A stretch of DNA of 64,000 bases from JACQFK01 sp036383955 (GCA_036383955.1 DASVNH010000008.1:16833-80832); one strand, 5' to 3'; positions 40,071-49,421 are shown, numbered from the stretch's first letter. Program-made: numbers and translations. Notes: generated from the sequence alone by a model not told the origin.

Positions 40071-41678
40071 TCACGAAGTCTTCACGACGACGGCCCGCAG
40101 CGCCAGCAAGTGCCGGCACGGGCCTTTCCTCAATCCTCCTTTGTGATGGTGCGAGCACCCGCACTTCGCCCGCTTGAAAATCCCGTCCTTGTCGAAGAGC
40201 GCCTCGACCTCCTGCCGCTCCACGGTTCCCGTCACCACCCGCAGGCCGCTCGGGATCGTCTCGTCGCGCTTCACCTTGGCCGTGAGGAATCTCGAGGCGA
40301 CGGCCTCCGGGTGCTCGGCGACGATCGTCTCGACGGCCACTTCCGGCGGCATCACGCGGCGCCAGCGGACGACCCCCGCCGACAGGTCGTGGATCGCCTG
40401 CCCGAGCCGGGCCAGCCGGTAGAGCCCCGCCCGCGCGATCTCGGGCTTCGCGCCGAACTCCGACTCCCGCATCGACTGCCGCGACTGGAGCGCCTCGGCC
40501 ATCGCGGTCAGGGTGTCGGGCCGCACGTCCGCCGTCGGCGCCATCAGGTCCAGCGCGCTCGACCGCGTCCAGTCGTTCACCGTCCAGCCCGAGAGGCCCA
40601 GCGTCAGCCGCATGTCCCCCATCCGGACCGTCCAGAAGCTCGGCAGGCCGTCGCCGAGCAGATGGACGTCGATCCCCTCCGCCATCGGCAAGGTCCGCGC
40701 CAGCACGAGCAGCCGCTGCCGCCCCCAGATCCGGACGACCCGCGCCGGCCCGTCCCAGCGGGTGTTCCGCGAGACGAGCCGGGTGCCGAACGGCTCCAGC
40801 TCGATCTCCGGCGGACGTCCGGGCGACAGCTCGAAGCGCAGCGCGCGCGGGCTGCGCTTCGCCTTGTGCCGCTTGAGCCAGGCGAGGATGGAGTAGACGG
40901 TCTCGCGGTCGAGGGAGACCTTGACGGCCGGCAGCGTCGCGGCGGCCTGGATCTGCATGAAGCCGCGCAGCCAGCTGTCCGGCAGGTCGATCTTCTCCTC
41001 GCGCGTCGCGCCCAGCGAAAAGCCGGCGGGATCGACGTGAAAGCGGGCGGGCTTGTACGTGCGCAGCTCCTGGATCCCGTCGTACAGCGCCCAGGAGTAG
41101 TCGACGTTCGTCGTGCCGGTCTGGACGCTCGACGCCCCCTTGAACATCGCGTCGCGCTCCACCGTCAGGCAGCCGTAGCTGGACTCGTCGGCGCTGAAGC
41201 ATTCGAGGAACACGACGTCCGGCGCCACCGTGATCACGGGATCGCAGGGCATGAGGTTGCGGAACAGCTCCGGGTCGTTGCGCCGCAGCTCGTCCGCGTA
41301 CTTCCGCCGCGCGGACCAGTACTCGCCGTGCGAAGCCCTCCAGCGCTTCTGGAAGTCGGGCGCCAGGTCCATCGCCGCCCGCTTCGCCTCGAGCTCCTCC
41401 TTCGCGTGGGCCACGGCGACGCCGCGCAGCCGCGCCTCTTCTTTTTTCTGGCCGGCGAGCCAGGACTGGTAAGCCGTCTTGTCGCGCGGCTTGAAGCGCA
41501 GGTCGCTGATCACGACGTCGTGCAGCGCGGAGACGGCCTCGCGGAAGCGCAGCGGCTTGGCGAGCTCCGCCTCGAAGGAGACCGGGGCGCGGGCGAGGTT
41601 CGGCGAGAGCATGAGCGACATCGCCCCCGGCACCGCCTGCAGGCGGCTGCGCTGGTGGTAGCGGAGGCTATAGAACAA
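40071..41678 (-). CDS. SWIM zinc-finger protein of the retron (WHSWIM-like)
   Basis: 535 residues from a TTG that overlaps the stop of the upstream gene by 11 nt; an ATG at 41621 is an alternative. The SWIM motif is near the C-terminus: C506-G-C508, then His-rich text, C521-R-H523 (KCGCSHHHKGG ... GPCRHLLAL), i.e. CxC...CxH. The middle includes a possible winged-helix-like region (SILAWLKRHKAKRSPRALRF, ARAGLYRLARLGQAIHDLS). SWIM domains bind nucleic acid or protein. The combination with RT and a helical-repeat protein corresponds, from memory, to the type XIII retron accessory set. It ends just upstream of the candidate msr-msd RNA. Confidence 0.85.
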   Translation of the reverse strand: MFYSLRYHQRSRLQAVPGAMSLMLSPNLARAPVSFEAELAKPLRFREAVSALHDVVISDLRFKPRDKTAYQSWLAGQKKEEARLRGVAVAHAKEELEAKRAAMDLAPDFQKRWRASHGEYWSARRKYADELRRNDPELFRNLMPCDPVITVAPDVVFLECFSADESSYGCLTVERDAMFKGASSVQTGTTNVDYSWALYDGIQELRTYKPARFHVDPAGFSLGATREEKIDLPDSWLRGFMQIQAAATLPAVKVSLDRETVYSILAWLKRHKAKRSPRALRFELSPGRPPEIELEPFGTRLVSRNTRWDGPARVVRIWGRQRLLVLARTLPMAEGIDVHLLGDGLPSFWTVRMGDMRLTLGLSGWTVNDWTRSSALDLMAPTADVRPDTLTAMAEALQSRQSMRESEFGAKPEIARAGLYRLARLGQAIHDLSAGVVRWRRVMPPEVAVETIVAEHPEAVASRFLTAKVKRDETIPSGLRVVTGTVERQEVEALFDKDGIFKRAKCGCSHHHKGGLRKGPCRHLLALRAVVVKTS

Positions 41679-43266
41679 GGCGGAGCTCCGGGAAATGCTT
41701 CGCCACGTCCGCCGCGACCTCGGGACGTCGGACCGCCGCGCGCACGATCGCCGCCAGCCCGGCCCGGAACTCCGGCGCGCGGACCGAGCGGGCGGCGACC
41801 GCCAGCAGCGGCAGCAGCCGCGGCGCCTGGGCGGGGTCGCGCTCGATCGCGTCGGCGAGCTGACCGGCGGCGAGCCGCTTGGCCCGGCCGCCGCGGTGGA
41901 TGTTGAGCAGCACGGTCGCCCAGATCGTCTCGAGCGGCGCGCGGACGAGCAGCACGCGCAGGGCCGTGTCGATCGTCGCGAACGCCTCGAGGTGGCCGAC
42001 GATGGCCAGCCGCACGTCGTCGTACGGCGTCTCCACGATCTTCGACCAGAGGTCGAGCCGGTGCCGCGCCTTCTTCTCGTCCGAGAACCACGCCCACGCG
42101 GCGTCGCGCGTCTCGCGAAGCCGGGCGTCGAGGAACGCCAGGATCCACTCCGGGTCGAAGTCCGGCCGGGGCGCGAGAGCCTCGCGGGCGAGGCGGACGG
42201 CCTCCGCCGCCGCGACGCCGGCGCGGACCCCGGCGAGCCGGAGGGCGTCGTCCGTCGAAAGCGTCCGGCCCTTGAGCCAGCCGACCGCCAGGCGCGCGAC
42301 GGGGCCGAGGGGCGCGACGGCCCACAGCAGGAGGCGGTCGGTCGGAACTTTCGAGGGGTCGACGACCTTCGCCATGATGTCGCACACGGCGGAGAGGACG
42401 TCGAGGTTCTTCGATTCCAGCAGCCGGAGCCAGGCTTCCATCGGGACGGACTCGAGGCCGGCGGCGCGGCCGAGGAGCTCGACGCCCAGCGCGTGGACCT
42501 CCGGCTCGGCGTGCTCCAGCATCTCGACGACGCGGGCGAAGTCGACTTTCTCGAGCAGGTTCCGGGACTTGAGCAGGGCGAGGGCCCAGCGCCGGACGGG
42601 GCGGGCGCGGGCGCCGAGGAAGACCCGGAAGACGGCCTCCGGGGGCCAGGCGTCGGGATAGGCGGGGGCGGGCTTGAGCTCCTTGAGCGCGCGGCCGCCG
42701 CGCACGAACCAGCCGTGGCGCCGCGCCCAGAGGACGTCGGAGTGGTGGAAGAGGGCGTGGATCAGGCCCCACTGGTCGAGGAAGCGGACGCCGTCGCGGA
42801 TGGCCGCGTCCTCGTAGCGCGGGATCGCCTCGAGGATCGCCGCGAGATAGCGCTTCGGATCCTGGAAGCCGAGCCTGCGGAAGTAGCGCCACGCGCGGCG
42901 CCGCAGATAGTGGCGGGTGTGGACGCTGAAGGTGCCGGGGAACGCGCGCTCGGTCCGGAGCCGGCCGCCCCCGTCGTCGCTCCGCCGCACGGCGCCGTCG
43001 AGGGCCGTCATGAGGACGGCCATGGCGCGATCGTTCGCGGCGTCCTCGGCGGTCTTGAAGAGCTTCTTGAGGAGGAAGCGCTGGTTCTGCGCGCCGAGGG
43101 CGCGCGCGGCGTAGGCGGCGAGGTGGTCGAGGGCCCAGGGGCGGGGATCGGCGATCCATTTCGCGGCGAAGCCGGCGAGGGTTTTGGGGGCGGCGACTTT
43201 GAGGATCTCCTCGATGAAGCGCGCGTCGCCAGCCGCGAAGAGCTCTTCGATCAGGAGGACGGACAC
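41668..43266 (-). CDS. ARM/HEAT-like helical repeat protein of the retron
   Basis: 532 residues from a GTG start, all-helical and rich in Leu, Ala and Arg. Repeats of 35-40 residues are visible: SVLLIEELFAAGDARFIEEI, WALALLKSRNLLEKVDFAR, MLEHAEPEVHALGVELLGRA, WLRLLESKNLDVLSAVCDIM and AIVGHLEAFATIDTALRVL. No enzymatic motif was found. It heads the retron operon and is translationally coupled to the SWIM gene. I identify it as the ARM-repeat component of a type XIII-like retron mainly by context; repeat proteins of this sort often act as scaffold or sensor. Confidence 0.78.
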   Translation of the reverse strand: MSVLLIEELFAAGDARFIEEILKVAAPKTLAGFAAKWIADPRPWALDHLAAYAARALGAQNQRFLLKKLFKTAEDAANDRAMAVLMTALDGAVRRSDDGGGRLRTERAFPGTFSVHTRHYLRRRAWRYFRRLGFQDPKRYLAAILEAIPRYEDAAIRDGVRFLDQWGLIHALFHHSDVLWARRHGWFVRGGRALKELKPAPAYPDAWPPEAVFRVFLGARARPVRRWALALLKSRNLLEKVDFARVVEMLEHAEPEVHALGVELLGRAAGLESVPMEAWLRLLESKNLDVLSAVCDIMAKVVDPSKVPTDRLLLWAVAPLGPVARLAVGWLKGRTLSTDDALRLAGVRAGVAAAEAVRLAREALAPRPDFDPEWILAFLDARLRETRDAAWAWFSDEKKARHRLDLWSKIVETPYDDVRLAIVGHLEAFATIDTALRVLLVRAPLETIWATVLLNIHRGGRAKRLAAGQLADAIERDPAQAPRLLPLLAVAARSVRAPEFRAGLAAIVRAAVRRPEVAADVAKHFPELRLVL

Positions 43267-43273
43267 GCTCCCG

Positions 43274-43303
43274 ATTGAACGCCCGGTCCGCCGGGGACGT
43301 CAA
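43274..43303 (-). promoter_or_regulatory. Candidate promoter of the retron operon
   Basis: TTGACG (43303-43298), an 18-nt spacer and TTCAAT (43279-43274) precede the GTG of the repeat protein gene by 7 nt. The spacing suggests a leaderless or nearly leaderless mRNA. The -10 is weak. The 49-nt gap also holds CCCCCCTTTTT directly after the anti-sigma stop. Confidence 0.45.
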
Positions 43304-43315
43304 GAAAAAGGGGGG

Positions 43316-44467
43316 CTACTTCTTCGCCGGTTCCGCCACGGACTCCGCGAAGAGGCGCAGGCCCTTGGCGCGGCCGCGCAGCTCGCGCAGGTCCTCGAGC
43401 TCGGACTCGAGGCGCTTCATCTCCCGCTCCACCCGGACCCGGGTCTCCTCGAGCTCGCGGCGGCTGCGGCCCTTGACCTCGGCCAGCAGCGCGGCGAGGT
43501 CGATCTTGACCTCCGGCGCGGCGGCCGGCGCGCTCGCGGCCTTGCAGCGGTCGCGCAGCTCCCGGATCCGCTTCTCCATCTCGGCGGCGTCGGGGACGCG
43601 GACCGACAGCCAGGTCCGCGCCGCCTCCCACTGCACGTCCTCGTCCCAGATCCCGGTCCGCCAGATCAGGTGCAGCTGCCCTTTCAGGTCGGTGGCGGCC
43701 ACGCTCTCCCCGACCCGCACCGCGCCTTCGCGCCCCTGCACGCCGAACTTCCGGCAGAGCTCGCCGTGGCGCTTCTGCAGCTCCGCCATGCTCGGCGCCT
43801 CGATCGTCCGGCCCGGGACGACGAGCGTCACCCGGCCGTCGCCCATCTGCACGACTTCCACCGCCGCGCCGTCGACCGTGTTCTTCACGACCACCCGCTT
43901 TTCCTTCGCGGCGGCCGGATCGGGCGGCGGCGTCAGGTCCTTCTCGAGCCGCCGCGCGATCGTCGAGGCCGCCACGTTGAGCACCAGCGCCGCCGGATCC
44001 TGCCGCTTCTCGGGCTCCGCCGCCCCGCGCACGAACTCCAGGTCCGCCGCCGCCTCGGTCCGCAGCTGCCGGATCTGGGCGCCGCGCGCTTCCCGGCCCC
44101 GCAGCGACTCCGCGACTTCCAGCTCCTCGGGCGTGGCGCGCGACAGCCCCATCGCGTAGGCGACGAGGCCGACGGTGACGCCGATGACGGCCGCCGCCGC
44201 CAGGCGCGCGGGAAACACCAGGCGCCGGCGCGCCGTCTTCGCCATGCCCTCGACGGTCCGCTCGCGCTCGCCGCCCCGGGGCTCCGCCCCTTCCAGCGAG
44301 CGGTCGAACGCCCCGCGCAGCGCGCCGGACAGCGCCCGGCGCTTCTCCACCTGGCGGGCGCAGGCCGCGCAGCGGCCCGCGTGGGCCTCCAGGGCCGGCC
44401 GGCGCTCGGCCTCGAGCTCGCCGTCGAGGTAGAGGTCCAGGACTTCGTTCACTTCACCGCAGGTCAT
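43316..44467 (-). CDS. Anti-sigma factor (zf-HC2 domain) with large external domain
   Basis: 383 residues. The N-terminal zinc-finger anti-sigma domain is MTCGEVNEVLDLYLDGELEA with HAGRCAACARQVE, i.e. the HxxxCxxC motif. A membrane helix follows (LAAAAVIGVTVGLVAYAMGL, about residues 90-109). The outer part has no known domain; it includes a mixed region (KRVVVKNTVDGAAVEVVQMG) and ends in coiled coil (RSRRELEETRVRVEREMKRL). It overlaps the ECF sigma gene by 14 nt and should hold that sigma factor at the membrane. Confidence 0.85.
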   Translation of the reverse strand: MTCGEVNEVLDLYLDGELEAERRPALEAHAGRCAACARQVEKRRALSGALRGAFDRSLEGAEPRGGERERTVEGMAKTARRRLVFPARLAAAAVIGVTVGLVAYAMGLSRATPEELEVAESLRGREARGAQIRQLRTEAAADLEFVRGAAEPEKRQDPAALVLNVAASTIARRLEKDLTPPPDPAAAKEKRVVVKNTVDGAAVEVVQMGDGRVTLVVPGRTIEAPSMAELQKRHGELCRKFGVQGREGAVRVGESVAATDLKGQLHLIWRTGIWDEDVQWEAARTWLSVRVPDAAEMEKRIRELRDRCKAASAPAAAPEVKIDLAALLAEVKGRSRRELEETRVRVEREMKRLESELEDLRELRGRAKGLRLFAESVAEPAKK

Positions 44468-45062
44468 CGCTCTTCTCCACCAGGGTCTTCAGCCGTTCCC
44501 GCGCCTCGAACAGGCGCGAGCGCACGGTGCCGATCGGGCATTCCATCGCCTGAGCGATGTCGGCGTATTTCAGGCCGTCGACGTAAAACAGCACCAGCGT
44601 CGTCCGCAGCTCCTCGGGCAGGTCTTTCACGCGCTCGAGGATTTCCCGGACGCCTTTCTCGAGCGTGGAGGGCGGAGGGGCCGGGAGCCGCTCGCTTTCG
44701 CCTTCCAGGGGCGCGAGCCGCCAGCGCTTCCGGCCGCGCAGCCACATCGTGTACTGATTGCGGAGGATCGACACCAGCCAGGTCCCGACCTGGGCCTCGC
44801 CGCGGAAGGAGGGGAACGCGCGCACCGCCGCCAGGAAGGTTTCCTGGGCGAGGTCCGAGGCCGCCTCGACTCCCGCCATCGCGTAGGCGAGGCGGTGGAT
44901 CCGGCCGTAGTGCCGGCGGGCCAGCTCGTCGAAGGCGTCCCGACGTCCCGCGCGGCACGCGGCGACGAGGTCGGCCTCGGTCGGGAACGGGGAGACCGGT
45001 TCCATGCGTTTCAGCAGCGGCTGGACCGGAAGCTCTTCAACGACCGACGGGGGCGATTCCAC
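44454..45062 (-). CDS. ECF RNA polymerase sigma factor
   Basis: 202 residues from a GTG (an ATG at 45005 is a possible later start). Region 2: DAFDELARRHYGRIHRLAYA, ASDLAQETFLAAVRAFPSF and VGTWLVSILRNQYTMWLRGR. Region 4: DLPEELRTTLVLFYVDGLKY, then ADIAQAMECPIGTVRSRLFE. The fold matches sigma-E-like ECF factors. It is encoded 41 nt downstream of the Gly-rich lipoprotein gene and is partnered by the zf-HC2 anti-sigma gene. Targets cannot be read; a TACTAAT just before the start may be its own -10. Confidence 0.92.
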   Translation of the reverse strand: MESPPSVVEELPVQPLLKRMEPVSPFPTEADLVAACRAGRRDAFDELARRHYGRIHRLAYAMAGVEAASDLAQETFLAAVRAFPSFRGEAQVGTWLVSILRNQYTMWLRGRKRWRLAPLEGESERLPAPPPSTLEKGVREILERVKDLPEELRTTLVLFYVDGLKYADIAQAMECPIGTVRSRLFEARERLKTLVEKSDDLR

Positions 45063-45103
45063 GGTCCATTAGTAGGCCCCGCCCCTCCAAAGTTCGAAGG
45101 AAA

Positions 45104-47644
45104 CTACTGGCCCACGAAATCCGTCCCGCCCACCGCCGCGGGCGTGGGGACGATGGATCCGGCCACCGGCGCGGTGACCGCGACGCCCGTCGCGTCGCGT
45201 CCGTCGAAATGGATGTCGCCGCCGATCGTGCCGCTCGCGGTGATGGTGCCGCTGTTGACGACGATGCCGCCGGTCGCGCTGTTCGCGCCGGACGTCGCCA
45301 GGGGGCCGTCCGCGTCGAAGATCACGGCCATGACGAGGATGTTGCCGAGGGTGACGTTGTTGTTGTCGCCGTCGGTGCGGGCCGCGCCGGCGGTCGGGCC
45401 GGTGCCGCCGGACACGTTGATCGTCGAGCCGGCCGTGAGCGTGAGGTCGCCGCCCCCGTTGGCGCCGTCGCTGTCGCTGTGGGCCTCGACGGCGCCGCCG
45501 AGGCCGCCGAAGCCGGTGGCGCCGAGCGCCGGGCCGCCGAGCGCGGTGATCGTCGCGGTGATGGACAGGAACTGGTCGCGGGTGGAGAGCTGGATCTCGC
45601 CGCCGCTGCCGCCGACCAGGACGCCCGTCGAGGCGCCGCCGTTGGAGGTGATCGACGCGCCCGTCGTGAGGGCGAGGAAGCCCGAGGCGCTGTCGGCGCG
45701 CAGCTGGACGCGGCCGCCCCGCGCGCCGGCCACGCCGGTCGCGAGGGCCGCCGTGGAGCCGCCGCCGTTCACGGTCAGCGCGGCGGCGTAGAGGAAGCTC
45801 CCGCCGGTCAAGCCGGCGCGGAGCTCGACTTCCCCGCCGATCCCCGGCGTGGCGTCGGAGTTTCCGCCCGCGGAGACGAGGATGCCGGAGACGGTGAGAT
45901 CGCCTTCGAGCGTGATCATGCGGAGGCGGCCGCCCAGGCCCCCGGCCTGGCCGCCGGCCCCGGTGCCGCCGGACAGCGTGATGGACGAAGACGAGACGAT
46001 GTGGCCGATCGAGAGGGCCTCCCCGTTGGTGAACACGTCCAGGTCGCCGCCCGCGCCGCCCTGGGCGCCGCCGGACGTCGCGCCCGTGGTCCGGATCGCG
46101 CCGGTGAGCGAGATGTCCCCGACCGCGGCGCCCGCGAGCGCGAGCGTCTGGACGGTCACGTCGCCGCCGGCCCCGCCGGTGCCCGTGCCCGTCGCGCCGC
46201 CCGACGTCGTCACCGGGCCGGTCACCGTCAGGTCGCCGCCGCCCTGGATCAGGACGGGCCCGCCGACGCCGCCGTCGCCGGCCCCGATCCCCGCGCCGCC
46301 CGAGGTCACGATGAGGCCTTCCAACAGTAACGAGATGGGATGGACGCCGATGTTCGTGCCGCCGCCGCTCGTGAAGGCGCCGTCGTTCATCAGCTGGACG
46401 TCGCCGCCCGCGCCGCCGTCGGCCGGGCCCGCGCCGAGGCCGGGACCGCCCCGGGCGTCGAGATCCGACGCGACGGTGACGAGGCCGGAGTCGCTTTTCA
46501 AGAAGATGTCGCCGCCGTCGCCGGCCGTCGCGCCCCCGCCGCCCCCGGCCGTCGTGAACGACCCGAGCCCGAGGTCCGCGGAGAGGACGCCGCCCGCCTG
46601 GCCGATGCGGAGGCCGCCGCCGTTGCCGCCCGCGATCGCGCCGGCGTTCGCGGTGGCCGCGCCGCCGCGGAGGTCGATCGATCCGAAGACCTTCACGTGG
46701 ACGAGGCTGTTGGTGACGACGTCCCCGCCGTCGCCGCCGCTGGCGCCGGCGCCGCCGCCGGTGGCCGTGCCGCCGACGAGCGCGAGGGTGGCCGCGAGGT
46801 CGACCGAGGCGTCGCCGGTCAGCGTGAGGTCGCCCGCGTCGCCGCCCGCCGGGGTGGCGACGGCATCCGTCGACGCGCCGCCGGAGGTGGTGATCGAGGC
46901 GAGGGCGTGGAGGCTGGTGGAGGACGTCAGGTTCACGTTCGCGCCCGTGCCGCCGGCGTTGGTGCCGGAGCCGCCGCCGCTGAGCACGATCGAGCCCGCG
47001 TGGAGGACGAGGGGGCCGCCGGAGGCGTTCAGGGCGACGACGCCGCCGTCGCCGCCGCCGCCGGTGGCGTTGGCTTCGCCGGAGGCGTCGAGGGTGCCGT
47101 TGACGACGATCCGCGCGGCGTTGATCGTGATCGTGCCGGCGTCGTTGCCGTCGAGGGTGCCGTCGACGCTGGCGGTCCGGACGGCGCCGGTGACGTAGAC
47201 GGTGCCCTTGAGGGCGCTGAGGGTGATGTTGAATTGGCCGCCGGCGTTGTCGCCGCCCTGCAGCGTGCCCGTGACGATGACGTCGCCGTTGGTCGCCGTG
47301 TACGTGGCGTCGGCGGTGGTGGTGAGCGTCGTGATCAGGAGGTTGCCGGTGGCGGCGGTTTCGCCGGTCGTGAGGGTGGCGGTGAAGCCGGTGGGGACGG
47401 CCGGGGTGGGCGGGTCGGCGGGAGGCGTGGGCGCGACGCCCGCCGTGACCGGGCCGAACGCGGTGACGAGGAGGGTGCCGCCCTGACCGCCGACGCCGCC
47501 GGCGGAGGACGCCGAGCCGCCCTCGGCGTTGACGGAGAGGCCCTGGGAGAGGACGTTGACGACGACGGTGATGATTTCCGGGTCGTCGTGGCAGGCGCTG
47601 AGCGCGGCGAGGCCGGCCAGGACGAGCGCGCGCGGGAATTTCAT
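45104..47644 (-). CDS. Large glycine-rich repeat lipoprotein (beta-helix/adhesin-like)
   Basis: 846 residues from the ATG at 47644 (GAGG 9 nt upstream). MKFPRALVLAGLAALSACHD is a lipoprotein signal with lipobox LSAC. The rest is made of short Gly/Ala/Thr-rich units such as GGAGGDV, GGDGGDVV, LTLTGD and VTTSGGA, about one per 15-20 residues, with alternating strand text (GDLTVTGPVTTSGG). This recalls filamentous-haemagglutinin-type beta helices. It ends without a barrel or sortase signal. It is the first gene before the ECF sigma/anti-sigma pair. Confidence 0.8.
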   Translation of the reverse strand: MKFPRALVLAGLAALSACHDDPEIITVVVNVLSQGLSVNAEGGSASSAGGVGGQGGTLLVTAFGPVTAGVAPTPPADPPTPAVPTGFTATLTTGETAATGNLLITTLTTTADATYTATNGDVIVTGTLQGGDNAGGQFNITLSALKGTVYVTGAVRTASVDGTLDGNDAGTITINAARIVVNGTLDASGEANATGGGGDGGVVALNASGGPLVLHAGSIVLSGGGSGTNAGGTGANVNLTSSTSLHALASITTSGGASTDAVATPAGGDAGDLTLTGDASVDLAATLALVGGTATGGGAGASGGDGGDVVTNSLVHVKVFGSIDLRGGAATANAGAIAGGNGGGLRIGQAGGVLSADLGLGSFTTAGGGGGATAGDGGDIFLKSDSGLVTVASDLDARGGPGLGAGPADGGAGGDVQLMNDGAFTSGGGTNIGVHPISLLLEGLIVTSGGAGIGAGDGGVGGPVLIQGGGDLTVTGPVTTSGGATGTGTGGAGGDVTVQTLALAGAAVGDISLTGAIRTTGATSGGAQGGAGGDLDVFTNGEALSIGHIVSSSSITLSGGTGAGGQAGGLGGRLRMITLEGDLTVSGILVSAGGNSDATPGIGGEVELRAGLTGGSFLYAAALTVNGGGSTAALATGVAGARGGRVQLRADSASGFLALTTGASITSNGGASTGVLVGGSGGEIQLSTRDQFLSITATITALGGPALGATGFGGLGGAVEAHSDSDGANGGGDLTLTAGSTINVSGGTGPTAGAARTDGDNNNVTLGNILVMAVIFDADGPLATSGANSATGGIVVNSGTITASGTIGGDIHFDGRDATGVAVTAPVAGSIVPTPAAVGGTDFVGQ

Positions 47645-47680
47645 CCGATTCATCCTCATTCAACGACCGACGAGCCCCCG

Positions 47681-47749
47681 AGTATAGCGGCGGCCCTTTC
47701 ATTTACAAAAGCGAAAGAGGCTTGACCCCCGTCCCGGGCCGCCTAAACT
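47681..47749. promoter_or_regulatory. Divergent promoters between glycine-rich lipoprotein and cstA
   Basis: Minus strand: TTGTAA (47708-47703), 16-nt spacer, TATACT (47686-47681), leader of about 30 nt before the lipoprotein start. Plus strand: TTGACC (47722-47727), 16-nt spacer, TAAACT (47744-47749), then only 7 nt to the cstA ATG. Both fit sigma-70-type promoters. Confidence 0.65.
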
Positions 47750-47756
47750 CGACGCC

Positions 47757-49421
47757 ATGCCCCTGCCGCTCCTGGCCGCGATCGTCATCGGCGCGCTGAC
47801 CGCCGGCTATTTCCTGTACGGGAAGCTCATCGCGCGGCAGTACCGGCTGGACGACACCCGCCGCTGCCCGGCCGAGGAGTTCAACGACGGCGACGACTAC
47901 GTGCCGGCGAAGCCGTTCTACCTGCTGGGCCAGCACTTCAGCGCGATCGCCGCCGCCGGCCCCATCGTCGGCCCGATCGCGGCCTGCATGGCCTTCGGCT
48001 GGCTGCCCTGCGTCCTCTGGATCGGCCTCGGCGTGATCTTCATCGGCGCGGTCCACGACTTCTCGGCGCTCGTCGCCAGCGTCCGCCACAAGGCGCAGTC
48101 GGTCGCCGGCATCGTCCGTGAAAACCTCGGCACGCGCGCGTGGCTCGCCATCCTCGCGTTCATCTGGATCGCCCTCGTCTACGTCATCGTCGCGTTCGCC
48201 GACGTGACGGCCGGCACCTTCGCGGGACAAATCGAGGAGCTCGAGGGGAAGGACGTCGCGTTCTCCAAGGGCGGCGCGGTGGCCTTCGCCTCGACGGCCT
48301 ACCTCCTGCTCGCGGTGGTCATGGGATTCATCCAGAAGAAGCTCTCTCCACCGCTCTGGCTGGTGACGCTGATCTTCGTCCCGGCGACGCTCGGCGTGGT
48401 CTGGCTGGGCACGAAGGCCTCGACCCTCCTGGTCTTCCCGCACGGCTCCTGGGTCGGGATCATCATGGCCTACTGCTTCGTGGCCTCGCTGCTGCCGGTT
48501 TGGGTGCTGCTCCAGCCGCGCGGCTACCTCGGCGGTTTCGTCCTGTACATCGCGCTGGCCGTCGGGGTCGTCGGCCTCTTTTTCGGCGGCTTCACCATCC
48601 AGCAGCCCGCCTTCAAGGGCTGGGGCGCGGGCAAGACGCCCGACGACCACCTCTTCCCCTTCCTTTTCGTCACCATCGCCTGCGGGGCCTGCTCGGGCTT
48701 CCACGGGCTGGTCTGCTCCGGTACGACGTCCAAACAGATTTCCAAGGAGTCGGACTGCAAGCCGGTCGGATACGGCGCCATGCTGCTCGAAGCCTTCGTC
48801 GCCCTCATCGCCCTCGGCACCATCCTGATCGCCGCGAACCCGAAGGGCGGGCCGGGCGCCATCTACGGCGACGGCATGGGCGAATTCCTCACCGTGATCA
48901 TCGGCAAGCAGCACAAGGCGTTCGCCACCGTCTTCGGCGCGATGGTGTTCTCGACTTTCGTCTTCGACACCCTGGACGTCGCCACCCGCCTGGGCCGGAT
49001 CATCCTGCAGGAGCTGACGAACCGGAAGGGCAAGGCGGCGGCGGCCGTCGCGACCCTGATCATGACCGGCGTCCCCTTCGTGCTGCTGGCGGCGTCCAAG
49101 GCCGGCTCGTGGCGCGCGTACTGGACGCTGTTCGGGACGTCGAACCAGCTCCTCGCCGGCCTGACCTTCCTCGGGATCACGGTGTGGCTGAAGCGGACGG
49201 GCCGGCCGTACTGGTTCACGCTCTGGCCGATGGTCTTCGTGCTGACGATCACGGTGTGGTCGCTGGTGGTGCAGGGCGTGGCGGCCTTCCGGGAGAAGCT
49301 CGGCTTCAATCCGGTGACGATCAACGGGGTGACGGCGGTGCTGCTGGGCGCGCTGACGGCGCTGCTGCTCGTCGAGTCGGTGGCGGCGCTGCGGAGGCCG
49401 TCGGAGGCGCGCCCGGCGTGA
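47757..49421 (+). CDS. cstA: Carbon starvation protein A (CstA-type peptide/pyruvate transporter)
   Basis: 554 residues with about 14-16 membrane segments. CstA signatures: YFLYGKLIARQYRLDD near the N-terminus, YVPAKPFYLLGQHFSAIAAA, GPIVGPIAACMAFGWLPC, IGLGVIFIGAVHDFSALVAS, CGACSGFHGLVCSGTTSKQI, and FDTLDVATRLGRIILQEL. The family takes up peptides or pyruvate. The start follows a TTGACC/TAAACT promoter by 7 nt, so the mRNA may be leaderless. It overlaps the next gene by GTGA. Confidence 0.95.
   Translation: MPLPLLAAIVIGALTAGYFLYGKLIARQYRLDDTRRCPAEEFNDGDDYVPAKPFYLLGQHFSAIAAAGPIVGPIAACMAFGWLPCVLWIGLGVIFIGAVHDFSALVASVRHKAQSVAGIVRENLGTRAWLAILAFIWIALVYVIVAFADVTAGTFAGQIEELEGKDVAFSKGGAVAFASTAYLLLAVVMGFIQKKLSPPLWLVTLIFVPATLGVVWLGTKASTLLVFPHGSWVGIIMAYCFVASLLPVWVLLQPRGYLGGFVLYIALAVGVVGLFFGGFTIQQPAFKGWGAGKTPDDHLFPFLFVTIACGACSGFHGLVCSGTTSKQISKESDCKPVGYGAMLLEAFVALIALGTILIAANPKGGPGAIYGDGMGEFLTVIIGKQHKAFATVFGAMVFSTFVFDTLDVATRLGRIILQELTNRKGKAAAAVATLIMTGVPFVLLAASKAGSWRAYWTLFGTSNQLLAGLTFLGITVWLKRTGRPYWFTLWPMVFVLTITVWSLVVQGVAAFREKLGFNPVTINGVTAVLLGALTALLLVESVAALRRPSEARPA

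Noticed and set aside
45069..47725. Very long open frames on both strands across the glycine-rich gene
   Set aside because: Only the minus-strand frame with a lipoprotein signal and regular Gly repeats is protein-like; the others are Arg/Pro/His or Ala/Gly/Arg translations of high-G+C DNA.
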